Under the pieces are notes generated by a model. It searched no databases and was not told the DNA's origin. It saw only the letters and a program-made list of their open reading frames with translations. Below, piece by piece: positions 1 to 6,197 of a stretch of 6,197 nucleotides of DNA (position 1 is the first letter of the stretch; each line of letters begins with the position of its first letter). The stretch spans positions 1-6,197 of the forward strand of contig JAFYRC010000110.1 of the NCBI GenBank assembly GCA_017547065.1, written 5' to 3'. Origin of the DNA: Tidjanibacter sp. (lineage in GTDB: Bacteria; Bacteroidota; Bacteroidia; Bacteroidales; Rikenellaceae). The translations under genes were made by a program, and so were the position numbers.

Positions 1-181
1 CTCGCCCATTTTTGTCTTTTTTCGGGGCTTTTTTGGGCCGATTTTTGGGCCGAGTACGGAGGGGCGAAAATAGGGAGTTGTAGATTGTAATTATACGCCG
101 AAATGGGCCTCTGTTTGGGGGTGATGTGCCCGTGGAGTAATCTCTCGCAGGGGGTTGTACGACGCAGGCCGTGGGGCGCGA

Positions 182-215
182 GGGTGGGGTGGGTGTGTGT
201 GTGGGTGGAGTGGGG
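182..215 (+). other. G-tract cluster, possible G-quadruplex motif
   Basis: The + strand has five runs of three or four G: 182-184, 186-189, 191-193, 203-205 and 212-215. The spacers between them are 1, 1, 9 and 6 nt. The 9-nt spacer is an alternating TG run (194-202). This meets a relaxed G-quadruplex pattern, but the whole neighbourhood is G-rich and low in complexity, so the match may be compositional. It lies about 125 bp upstream of the predicted promoter. No function is implied. Confidence 0.4.
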
Positions 216-249
216 AGGTGTGTGGCGAGTGGTGGGTTACGGATTGTAA

Positions 250-267
250 GTTTTTGCGCGCAAAAAC
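250..267. promoter_or_regulatory. Perfect 18-bp palindrome, candidate operator
   Basis: GTTTTTGCGCGCAAAAAC is identical to its reverse complement over all 18 bases; the symmetry breaks at 249/268. There is no central loop, so it suits a dimeric DNA-binding protein better than an RNA hairpin, and no T-tract makes it look like a terminator. It lies about 74 bp upstream of the predicted -33 element, a typical activator position. A weaker look-alike, TTTTTGGCAAGAAAAA (282-297), starts 31 bp further on, about three helical turns. It keeps the flanking T5 and A5 but not the core. That this is a regulator site is inference. Confidence 0.45.
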
Positions 268-340
268 ATTTCAAAGCATAATTTTTGGCAAGAAAAAGTG
301 AAGAAAACGACCTTTGGGTGTAAGAAAAACTAACAAAGTG

Positions 341-371
341 TTGGTGCATTGAAATAATGTACGTACCTTTA
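341..371 (+). promoter_or_regulatory. Predicted Bacteroidetes-type promoter of the operon
   Basis: TACCTTTA at 364-371 matches seven of eight positions of the Bacteroidetes -7 consensus TAnnTTTG. A TTG at 341-343 lies 20 bp upstream, within the usual spacing for the -33 element. Transcription should begin near 376-380, at the start of an AT-rich stretch, giving a leader of roughly 125 nt before the transporter start codon. It is the best match I found in 1-502 and is correctly oriented for the three-gene unit. Confidence 0.6.
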
Positions 372-502
372 CCCGATTTTTTATATTATATAAGGAATTG
401 CGTGCGCGTATGGGCGTGGGAAATGGCCCCGGCGGGTAGCAAAATGTAAGCGAAAATAAAACGTAAGTAAAACAATATAAACCAAACTTTTAAAATTATC
501 GT

Positions 503-3481
503 ATGAGAAAAATTGTACTGTCAGTTTTTGCTGTTCTGCTGATGTGCTTCGGCGCATTTGCACAGAACGTGCGAATTACCGGTACTGTTACAGACTCTTC
601 GGGTTCGCCCATCTTGGCTGTTACGGTAGCGGTAGTGGGTACAACGACTGCAACCATCACGGATCTGTCGGGTGCGTATGAGATTTCGGCTCCAAAGAAT
701 GCAACCTTGGAGTTCTCCTATGTTGGTATGGCCACTGAGTTGGTGGCTGTTGCCGGCCGCACCAAGATCGACGTGTCGTTGAAGGAGGATGCCCAGCAGA
801 TTGAGGACATTGTGATTACGGCCGGTTATGGTTCGGGCGTAGCATCGAAGTCGTTGGTTGGTTCGGTTTCGACCGTCAAGGGCGACAAGATTGCAAATGC
901 TCCCGTGGCTAACGTGTCGGACGTGTTGCAGGGTAAAGTTCCCGGTCTTCAAATCTTCACCTCGTCGGGTGAGCCTACTGCAACCTCGACGCTGATGATG
1001 CGTGGTGTGTCGTCTATCAACGCAGGCTCCGAGCCTCTGATTATCCTCGATGGTGCCCCCGTGACTTCGGCTATCTTCAACAACATCAACTCCAATGATA
1101 TTGAGAACGTTGTGATGTTGAAAGACGCTGCTTCGACCTCCATCTATGGTTCGCGTGCTGCAAACGGTGTTCTTTTCGTGACCACCAAGAAGGGCCGCCG
1201 CAACCAGGAGCAGTCGATGATTCAGATTCGTATGCAGGGCGGTTTCTCGTCGATGATCAACAACAAGTCGTTTGAGCTGATGAACGCGGTGGAGCAGATG
1301 ACCTTCGAGGAGTGGCTCTACCCCGAGCTTACCCGCAACGCCGAGTGGCTGACCAAGAAGTGGTATGTGGCTCAGAACGACTTCAACTTCGACTGGAAGA
1401 ACTATGCCTACCAGGGCAAGGCTCCTCTGATGAACACCGATGCTTCGATTTCGGGTGCAAGCGGCAACACCAACTACTACGTTTCGTTCGGCTTTATGGA
1501 CACCGACGGTATTGCTCCCTCGTCGAGGAATACCCGCTATACCTTCCGTACCAACCTCGACACCCAGGTGAAGGATTGGTTGAAGATGGGTATCAACATC
1601 GGTTTGACCTACGCCGACTACGAGACCAGTGTGCAGGGTTGGTACCAGGAGTCGGTGGACGGTATGGTCTATGGCCAGGCTCCCTACAATGCCCCCTATG
1701 AGATCATCTACAACGAGGATGGTACCATGTCGTTGGGCAAGGAGCTCCTCCAGTTTGACTTTGCAAACAACATGTACAACCCTTATCACTACTACCAGTA
1801 CAACAAGGGTTTCAACAACGATATCTCGCTTTCGGCCAACTCGTTCTTTGAGATCAAACCCACCGAGGGCCTGATTATCAAGGCTGCGCAGGCTATCGAC
1901 GGCTACGACTACCGCCACACTTCGCTGATGTATCCCGAGTATGCCTATTCGGGTGGCGAGGGTAGCCGTACGGAGTATTTCAGCCGCTACTATCAGATGA
2001 CCTCGACCAACACCGCCGAGTATAAATTCTCCATCGACGACCTCCACAACTTCACCGCCCTGCTTGGTCAGGAGGCGATTGTGGGCAATACCAACAGGTT
2101 TGGTGTTACGGCCAAGGGTATGACCGATAGCAGGCTTATGATGATGACCGCCGGTAAGGCTAACCTCACAACCCTCTACACCCACTCGATTGTGGATTGG
2201 GCAAGCAACTCGGTGTTCAGCCGTTTGAACTACAACTACGATGAGAAGTACTACATCGATGGTTCGCTGCGTGCCGACGGTTCGTCGAAGTTCGGCTCCG
2301 ACAACCGCTGGGGTATGTTCTGGAGTATCGGTGGTATGTGGAACATCAAGCAGGAGGAGTTTATGTTTGCTCTGCCCGAGGTGAACGATATGCGATTGAA
2401 GATGAGCTACGGTACAACCGGTAACTCGAGTATCGACAACTACCTTGCACTGGGTCTTATCTCGTCGGGCGCAATCTACGACGAGCAGAACGGTACGGTT
2501 ATCGGCAACCCCGCTAACCCCGATTTGACTTGGGAGGTTGTGAAGAGCTTCAACATTGGCCTTTCGACCAGGTTGCACAACAAGATGAACTTCGAGATTG
2601 AGTACTACAACCGTATCACCGACAACATGCTGATGTCGATTCCCTACTCGGCAACCACCGGTTATTCGAGTGGTTGGGGTAACGTGGGTAAGATGCGCAA
2701 CAGGGGTGTTGACTTCCAGTTTAGCTACGACCTGCTCCAGACCGAGAGGATGTTGTGGTCGGTTTACGGCAACGTATCCTACAACAATAGTAGGATCCTC
2801 GAGCTCTATGGCTCCACCACCGAGTATGCCGTTGGTGACATCGGTTTGGTTCACGCTGTGGACCACAAGTTTGGTGAGTTGAGGATTGTAGAGTTCGCCG
2901 GCGTTGACAAACGTGACGGTGAGCCTATGTGGTACGACAAGGATGGTAACATCACCAAAATCTACGATCCCAACGACGCACAGTGGAGCGGTAAGAGCTT
3001 CATCGCCGACTGGACCGGTGGTTTTGGCTCGAATTTGATGATTGGTAACCTCCATGTGAACGCCGACTTTAGCTGGGTGGGCGAGCGTTGGATGATGGTG
3101 AACGAGAAGTTCTACACCGCCAACCTCCAAACTCACGCAGCCGGTCAGACCCACTACGAGCGTCAGTTGCTCAACATGTGGCGCGAGCCCGGTCAGGAGA
3201 CCAACATCCCCAAAGCAGGTACCGTGTGGAGGAACGACTCGTCAGCCTTCTCCAATGCGGCCTTCCTCCGCTTGAAGAACCTGACCGTGTCCTACAGCAT
3301 CCCCGGCCGTGTGCTTGGTATGGGTAGCTTTGTGCAGGGCATCAGGGTCTACGCTATTGGCCGTAACCTGCTGACCTTCACCAAACACGTTGGTTTCGAC
3401 CCCGAGTATTTGGGTATGACAACTCAGGGTACCTACCCCGGTACTCGTCAGTACACCGCTGGTATTGAGCTCACTTTCTAA
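503..3481 (+). CDS. SusC/RagA-family TonB-dependent outer-membrane transporter
   Basis: This protein (992 aa) is the outer-membrane barrel of a SusCD uptake complex, importing oligosaccharides or peptides with energy from TonB. Visible parts, in order: a signal peptide (1-20, cleavage after AFA before Q21); a carboxypeptidase-regulatory-like beta-sandwich (about 22-96); a TonB-box-like segment EDIVITAGYG (101-110); a plug domain (about 115-232) with LDGAP at 182-186 and the SusC signature beginning LKDAASTSIYGSRAANG (206-222); and an aromatic-rich beta-barrel from about 240 to the C-terminal phenylalanine expected of an outer-membrane protein. Length is normal for the family. There is no N-terminal STN domain, so anti-sigma signalling is unlikely. 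The start is supported by the signal peptide directly after it. The region before it is A/T-rich with no Shine-Dalgarno sequence, as is usual in this phylum. It is first in the operon, 6 nt before the SusD-like gene. The family is certain; the substrate is unknown. Confidence 0.97.
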   Translation: MRKIVLSVFAVLLMCFGAFAQNVRITGTVTDSSGSPILAVTVAVVGTTTATITDLSGAYEISAPKNATLEFSYVGMATELVAVAGRTKIDVSLKEDAQQIEDIVITAGYGSGVASKSLVGSVSTVKGDKIANAPVANVSDVLQGKVPGLQIFTSSGEPTATSTLMMRGVSSINAGSEPLIILDGAPVTSAIFNNINSNDIENVVMLKDAASTSIYGSRAANGVLFVTTKKGRRNQEQSMIQIRMQGGFSSMINNKSFELMNAVEQMTFEEWLYPELTRNAEWLTKKWYVAQNDFNFDWKNYAYQGKAPLMNTDASISGASGNTNYYVSFGFMDTDGIAPSSRNTRYTFRTNLDTQVKDWLKMGINIGLTYADYETSVQGWYQESVDGMVYGQAPYNAPYEIIYNEDGTMSLGKELLQFDFANNMYNPYHYYQYNKGFNNDISLSANSFFEIKPTEGLIIKAAQAIDGYDYRHTSLMYPEYAYSGGEGSRTEYFSRYYQMTSTNTAEYKFSIDDLHNFTALLGQEAIVGNTNRFGVTAKGMTDSRLMMMTAGKANLTTLYTHSIVDWASNSVFSRLNYNYDEKYYIDGSLRADGSSKFGSDNRWGMFWSIGGMWNIKQEEFMFALPEVNDMRLKMSYGTTGNSSIDNYLALGLISSGAIYDEQNGTVIGNPANPDLTWEVVKSFNIGLSTRLHNKMNFEIEYYNRITDNMLMSIPYSATTGYSSGWGNVGKMRNRGVDFQFSYDLLQTERMLWSVYGNVSYNNSRILELYGSTTEYAVGDIGLVHAVDHKFGELRIVEFAGVDKRDGEPMWYDKDGNITKIYDPNDAQWSGKSFIADWTGGFGSNLMIGNLHVNADFSWVGERWMMVNEKFYTANLQTHAAGQTHYERQLLNMWREPGQETNIPKAGTVWRNDSSAFSNAAFLRLKNLTVSYSIPGRVLGMGSFVQGIRVYAIGRNLLTFTKHVGFDPEYLGMTTQGTYPGTRQYTAGIELTF

Positions 3482-3487
3482 CGCTTA

Positions 3488-5035
3488 ATGAAGGAGATGA
3501 AAAGTATGAAGAAGATTATTTATATCGCATTGAGCCTTGTGATGGCTCTGGGAGTAACTTCGTGCAACATGGAGTTCTTCCCCTATGACTCGTTGGAAAT
3601 TGGTGAGGGTATGAAAACCTACCAGGACGCTCTGTCGTATCGCGTGAGTATCTACTCGCCCTTGAAGAGCTTCGTGGGCTCGCTGCGCGAGACCGTTGAG
3701 GACACTCGCTCCGACCTTTTCAACGCAAAAGCCGACTTTGGTAACTACTATGGTAGGTGGCACTCGTGGCAGAACGATATGACCGACTCCGAGTCGAGCT
3801 CGGTGTGGTTTGGCGACTACGCCATCATCGGTAACGTAAACTTCGCCATTGATTCCTACACTTACCTCATCAACAACGCCGAGACTCTCGGTATTACCGA
3901 GGAGCAGGTGAAGATGATTGAGCTCTACCGTGGTGAGGCACACATGGTGCGCGCTATGGCATTCCTCGACCTTGCAACCAAGTTCTGCAAGGCCTATGAT
4001 GAGTCGACTGCCGACGAGCCCGCAAGTGGTGTGCCCCTGCCCACTACCTATGCTCCCACCTCGGACGCTTCGTCCTACCCCGGTAGGACCACTCTGATTG
4101 AGACCTACACCCAGATTTTGGACGACATCTCGGAGGCAGAGTTGGCCATCGACGTTCCCGGCAAGCAGAACTCGGCCTACTTCACCAAGGACGCTGTGTT
4201 GGCCTTGCGTGCGCGCGTGTATTTATATATGGGTGCATGGGATTTGGCAATGGAGGATGCACTGGCTGTAATCAACGGTGGCCCCTATGCTTTGGCTAAC
4301 ACCCCCGAGACCATCAAACTGATGTGGGATGGCGACACCTCCACCGAGAACATCATGAGGGTGTCGAAGAACGACAAGGATACCGGTGGCGCAACCGGCG
4401 GTTACTACTACATCAACGACCAGGACAAGGGTGACGGTACCACTCCCAACCCCCAGTACCTTCCCACCAAGACGCTCTTGAATTTGTATGACAAGACCAA
4501 CGATATGCGTTACCCCGTCTACTTCGAGAGCCACAACGTGAAGGCTGGTTACGATAGGGCAGAGATGGTGGTGTTCTACAAGTTCAAGGGTAACCCCTCG
4601 CTGCGTACCGACGCAAGGTGGAACTATGTACACATGGGTAAACCCTTCCGTCTGGCCGAGCTCTACCTGATTATGGCAGAGTGTGGCGTGGAGTTGGAGG
4701 ACGAGGATATCGCAACCTTCTACCTGAACGAGTTGCGTAAGGCTCGTATCACCGGCTTCGACACCAAGAAGACCTACGGTAGCCTCGATGCTCTCCGTGA
4801 GGAGATCCGCAACGAGAGGGTGAAAGAGCTCGTTGGTGAGGGCTTCCGTATGCACGACCTGAAACGTTGGGGCTTGGCTATGAATCGTGGCGTGTCGCAG
4901 AACCCCTCGATGACCCACAGCACCTACGACAATATTACCAAGCAGCCTGGCGACTTCCGCTTCCTCTGGCCCATCCCCAAGGCAGAGATGGATGCTAACC
5001 CCCAGTTCAAGGGTCAGCAGAATGACGGCTTCTAA
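3488..5035 (+). CDS. SusD/RagB-family substrate-binding outer-membrane lipoprotein
   Basis: This is the surface lipoprotein (515 aa) that caps the SusC barrel and captures substrate. A short hydrophobic signal peptide ends in the lipobox VTSC, with the lipidated cysteine at residue 26. SusD hallmarks follow: the TPR-like helical segment RGEAHMVRAMAFLDLA (148-163); PGRTTLIETYTQILDDI beginning at 198; FRLAELYLIMAE (387-398) with LNELRKAR (413-420); the C-terminal signature NERVKELVGEGFRMHDLKRW (442-461); and a FLWPIPKAEMDANP ending. Length is typical. Three in-frame ATGs compete for the start (3488, 3497, 3506). The third gives a tighter lipoprotein signal (MKKIIYIALS...) and has AAGGAG 9 nt upstream, so 3506 may be the true start. 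The gene follows the transporter by 6 nt (24 nt if it begins at 3506) and is surely co-transcribed. Substrate specificity cannot be read from the sequence. Confidence 0.96.
   Translation: MKEMKSMKKIIYIALSLVMALGVTSCNMEFFPYDSLEIGEGMKTYQDALSYRVSIYSPLKSFVGSLRETVEDTRSDLFNAKADFGNYYGRWHSWQNDMTDSESSSVWFGDYAIIGNVNFAIDSYTYLINNAETLGITEEQVKMIELYRGEAHMVRAMAFLDLATKFCKAYDESTADEPASGVPLPTTYAPTSDASSYPGRTTLIETYTQILDDISEAELAIDVPGKQNSAYFTKDAVLALRARVYLYMGAWDLAMEDALAVINGGPYALANTPETIKLMWDGDTSTENIMRVSKNDKDTGGATGGYYYINDQDKGDGTTPNPQYLPTKTLLNLYDKTNDMRYPVYFESHNVKAGYDRAEMVVFYKFKGNPSLRTDARWNYVHMGKPFRLAELYLIMAECGVELEDEDIATFYLNELRKARITGFDTKKTYGSLDALREEIRNERVKELVGEGFRMHDLKRWGLAMNRGVSQNPSMTHSTYDNITKQPGDFRFLWPIPKAEMDANPQFKGQQNDGF
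3491..3496 (+). promoter_or_regulatory. Shine-Dalgarno-like AAGGAG that may set the SusD start
   Basis: AAGGAG lies 9 nt before the ATG at 3506, immediately before the ATG at 3497, and inside the reading frame if translation starts at 3488. Bacteroidota use Shine-Dalgarno pairing little, and the other two genes here show none. The spacing nevertheless favours 3506, which also gives the most ordinary lipoprotein signal peptide. The motif could also simply be the codons for Lys-Glu in the longer form. Confidence 0.35.
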
Positions 5036-5068
5036 TTGCTTGTATGGATTGAATAACCTGATATAGAG

Positions 5069-6019
5069 ATGAATAAGACTATGAAATATATCAAATCTTT
5101 GGCCGTGATTATGGTCGCAATGCTCACTCTCGCCTCGTGTGAGAGTGGCAATGTTGGCAAAACTGTGGTGCAGTTTGCCGACCAGCAGTTTGAGGACGGC
5201 TTCGGCTCGGGCTGGATCTATGTGCCCCTGAAACTCTCGGGCTCGGTGATGAACACAGCCGATGTGAACGTTAGCGTACAGGTTGTACCCACCGAGGGTA
5301 GCTACACCGAGGCTGTGGAGGATGTCGACTACCAGATTACCTCCTACGACCTCGTGTTCCGTCCCGGTGTGGAGGAGGCAGCCTTGGAGATCCAGTTGAT
5401 GGAGACCGACCCCATGAAGTTGCCCGACGTTATGGAGTTCAAGCTGGCAATCACCTCGTCCAATACCAATATCGGTGCTAACAGCGAGTGCCTCGTGCAC
5501 TTGGAGAAGACCACCGCCGACCGCTTGTGTGGTCAGTGGTACCTCTCCTTCGAGGCTTTCCCCAACTATGGTGACATCGTTAGCCCCACCTTGGTGAACA
5601 TCACCTGGAACGCTGCATCCAAGCGCTTCTCGATGTTGGTACCCAACAACTCGTCGTCGGTGTATGGCACCTTTGCCATCTCGATGATTTTCGACGAGGA
5701 GAACGACTACATCATCCTCCCCGCCTACCACTTCATTGAGTGGTACGATCCCAGCAATACGATTTTGATTGCCCAGTTCCAGGCAACCAACATCCAGGAG
5801 GCGCAGGCCGAGGATGGCTCGCTTATGATGATTTGCGACCGTGCAGGCGACGACCTGATCGGTACCTACGACAAGAAGGACTTCCAGACCATAACCTTCC
5901 CTTCGAGCGAGACTGCTCTGGCGATTGGTTATAGCTATGTGGATGAATCGGGCTCGCCCACCAAGTTCATCTTCTGGGGTACGGGTATGAGGAACGTATC
6001 TCTCTCCCGCACGAAATAG
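5069..6019 (+). CDS. Putative surface lipoprotein with Calx-beta-like N-terminal domain, SusCD-associated
   Basis: I do not recognise a named gene here (316 aa). A lipoprotein signal peptide ends in the lipobox LASC (lipidated Cys24). ATG at 5081 (Met5) is an alternative start giving a more compact signal. Residues about 32-148 look like a beta-sandwich of the Calx-beta type: alternating strands, a VEDVDYQI segment and a FRPGVEEAALEIQL stretch, a pattern common in Bacteroidales SusCD-linked lipoproteins. From about 152 a second beta-rich domain starts at RLCGQWYLSF and runs to the end. It is rich in aromatics and has Cys154 and Cys256; a disulfide is possible but unproven. No catalytic motif is visible. 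The gene starts 33 nt after the SusD-like gene and precedes the terminator, the place where SusE/F or surface glycan-binding proteins are encoded. Binding the imported substrate at the surface is therefore the best guess. The lipoprotein call is firm; the function is inference. Confidence 0.85.
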   Translation: MNKTMKYIKSLAVIMVAMLTLASCESGNVGKTVVQFADQQFEDGFGSGWIYVPLKLSGSVMNTADVNVSVQVVPTEGSYTEAVEDVDYQITSYDLVFRPGVEEAALEIQLMETDPMKLPDVMEFKLAITSSNTNIGANSECLVHLEKTTADRLCGQWYLSFEAFPNYGDIVSPTLVNITWNAASKRFSMLVPNNSSSVYGTFAISMIFDEENDYIILPAYHFIEWYDPSNTILIAQFQATNIQEAQAEDGSLMMICDRAGDDLIGTYDKKDFQTITFPSSETALAIGYSYVDESGSPTKFIFWGTGMRNVSLSRTK

Positions 6020-6036
6020 TCGGGTGAAGACAAAAC

Positions 6037-6069
6037 AAAAAAGAGCAACCTTCGGGTTGCTCTTTTTTT
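6037..6069 (+). terminator. Strong intrinsic terminator with UUCG loop, probably bidirectional
   Basis: AGAGCAACC (6042-6050), loop TTCG (6051-6054) and GGTTGCTCT (6055-6063) form a perfect stem. It extends through the flanking A-run (6037-6041) and T-run (6064-6068) to 14 base pairs. C-UUCG-G is an exceptionally stable tetraloop. Seven Ts (6063-6069) finish the + strand signal, and the A-run on the other side would serve as a U-tract for transcription from the right. It begins 17 nt after the last stop codon and closes the three-gene operon. Confidence 0.95.
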
Positions 6070-6090
6070 GGGGTCTACCGTCTAATGGGG

Positions 6091-6107
6091 CGGACACTGC
6101 GTGTCCG
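6091..6107. repeat. Small perfect inverted repeat, 7-bp arms
   Basis: CGGACAC (6091-6097) and GTGTCCG (6101-6107) are exact reverse complements around TGC. The hairpin would be GC-rich, but it has no T-tract on either side, so it is not a standard terminator. It lies just downstream of the operon terminator. It could be a small operator, part of a dispersed intergenic repeat, or chance. Confidence 0.5.
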
Positions 6108-6117
6108 AGAACAGTAG

Positions 6118-6162
6118 AAGGGCAGAAAAGGCAGAAAGGGCAGAAAGGGCAAGAAAGGGTAA
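6118..6162. repeat. Purine-rich 9-bp tandem repeat, about four to five units
   Basis: Units read AAGGGCAGA (6118-6126), AAAGGCAGA (6127-6135), AAGGGCAGA (6136-6144), AAGGGCAAG (6145-6153) and the degenerate AAAGGGTAA (6154-6162). The strand is almost all purine. Two units are identical and the others differ by one to a few bases, as expected from replication slippage. The array is intergenic as far as can be seen. Its last unit runs up to a possible start codon at 6162 or 6165. Confidence 0.7.
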
Positions 6163-6197
6163 TGATGGAACAGAAAACTGCAATACTACTCCTCCCC
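6162..6197 (+). CDS. Possible start of another gene, cut by the window edge
   Basis: From ATG at 6162 (or 6165) an open frame of 12 codons reads MMEQKTAILLLP to the edge. A charged start followed by a hydrophobic run could be a signal peptide or the first strand of a fold. The purine-rich AAAGGG just upstream is too close to the ATG to be a good ribosome binding site. The ATA and CTA codons are unlike those favoured by the three genes upstream. A minus-strand frame ending in TAG at 6186-6188 is equally compatible with the sequence. Too short to decide. Confidence 0.2.
   Translation, partial: MMEQKTAILLLP

Larger units (their letters stand above)
1..502. other. Intergenic region upstream of the SusCD operon, no gene seen
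   Basis: No convincing coding region is visible on either strand. Positions 1-60 are T-runs alternating with GGGCC, including a 12-bp tandem direct repeat (TTTTTGGGCCGA at 30-41 and 42-53). Positions 120-237 are strongly G-rich on the + strand. From about 240 the sequence turns A/T-rich and holds a palindrome, the predicted promoter and the operon leader. A short minus-strand open frame at 381-563 runs into the signal-peptide region of the transporter gene and has no recognisable protein features, so I do not treat it as a gene. No tRNA, rRNA or riboswitch fold was recognised. The upstream neighbour lies outside the window. Confidence 0.75.

Noticed and set aside
1..54. CTCGCCCA (1-8) and TGGGCCGAG (46-54) as arms of a terminator for an upstream gene
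   Set aside because: The arms pair only with a bulge across a 37-nt loop and lack a T-tract after the second arm, so no intrinsic terminator is supported.
83..249. GATTGTAA at 83-90 and again at 242-249
   Set aside because: An 8-bp repeat at this distance is not convincing on its own and shows no other shared flanking sequence.
441..467. Two similar 10-mers, AAAATGTAAG (441-450) and AAAACGTAAG (458-467), in the operon leader
   Set aside because: A 17-bp-spaced pair with one mismatch in A-rich DNA is easily chance, and A-rich leaders are normal upstream of Bacteroidota start codons. No fold or known motif is associated with it.
1312..1874. Overlapping alternative-frame ORFs of 81 to 129 codons within the SusC gene
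   Set aside because: They are low-complexity, Arg/Pro- or Thr/Ser-rich translations in shifted frames of a clearly real gene, with no initiation signals of their own.
521..3154. An 877-codon open frame on the minus strand opposite the SusC gene
   Set aside because: It is codon-aligned with the sense gene, so its stops would need TTA, CTA or TCA codons in the sense frame, which this genome avoids. The protein has no recognisable domain or signal, whereas the sense strand encodes a full SusC. It ends at the TCA serine codon at 521-523.
3485..3943. A 152-codon minus-strand open frame opposite the start of the SusD gene
   Set aside because: It lies entirely over well-supported SusD coding sequence and the product resembles no family. 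It is another result of the same codon bias.
4223..6097. A 624-codon open frame on the minus strand opposite the SusD and lipoprotein genes
   Set aside because: Same codon-aligned artefact: SusD and the lipoprotein share one frame, so the antisense frame stays open across both. It also crosses the intergenic gap and the terminator hairpin, and its product has no recognisable features.

Overview
The window looks like chromosomal DNA from the Bacteroidota, most likely the order Bacteroidales. The main evidence is a SusC/SusD outer-membrane uptake pair, found almost only in that phylum. A Bacteroides-type promoter (TTG, about 20 bp, then TACCTTTA) precedes it, and the first gene has an A/T-rich leader with no Shine-Dalgarno sequence. 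The moderately GC-rich coding sequence, with strong use of TCG for serine and avoidance of TTA, CTA and TCA, fits an Alistipes/Rikenellaceae-like genome better than a low-GC Bacteroides. The genus is an inference from composition only.

Layout: 1-502 is a long intergenic region with no gene. Its left half is G-rich and low in complexity. Its right half holds a perfect 18-bp palindrome (250-267), a predicted promoter (341-371) and an untranslated leader of about 125 nt. Three same-strand genes follow: a SusC-like TonB-dependent transporter (503-3481), a SusD-like lipoprotein (3488-5035) and a lipoprotein of unassigned family (5069-6019). The gaps are 6 and 33 nt. A strong intrinsic terminator with a UUCG loop (6037-6069) ends the unit 17 nt after the last stop codon. 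The right edge (6070-6197) holds a small inverted repeat, a purine-rich 9-bp tandem repeat and possibly the first codons of another gene.

The three genes read as one self-contained operon. SusC forms the TonB-driven barrel, SusD caps it as the surface substrate-binding lid, and the third lipoprotein sits where surface glycan-binding proteins (SusE/F/SGBP type) are usually encoded. No glycoside hydrolase, peptidase, sulfatase, sigma/anti-sigma pair or hybrid two-component regulator is visible, so the substrate (glycan, glycopeptide or peptide) cannot be assigned. SusC lacks the N-terminal STN signalling domain, which argues against control by a trans-envelope anti-sigma factor.

I see no clear new biological system. 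The points most worth checking are the third lipoprotein and the palindrome upstream of the promoter.
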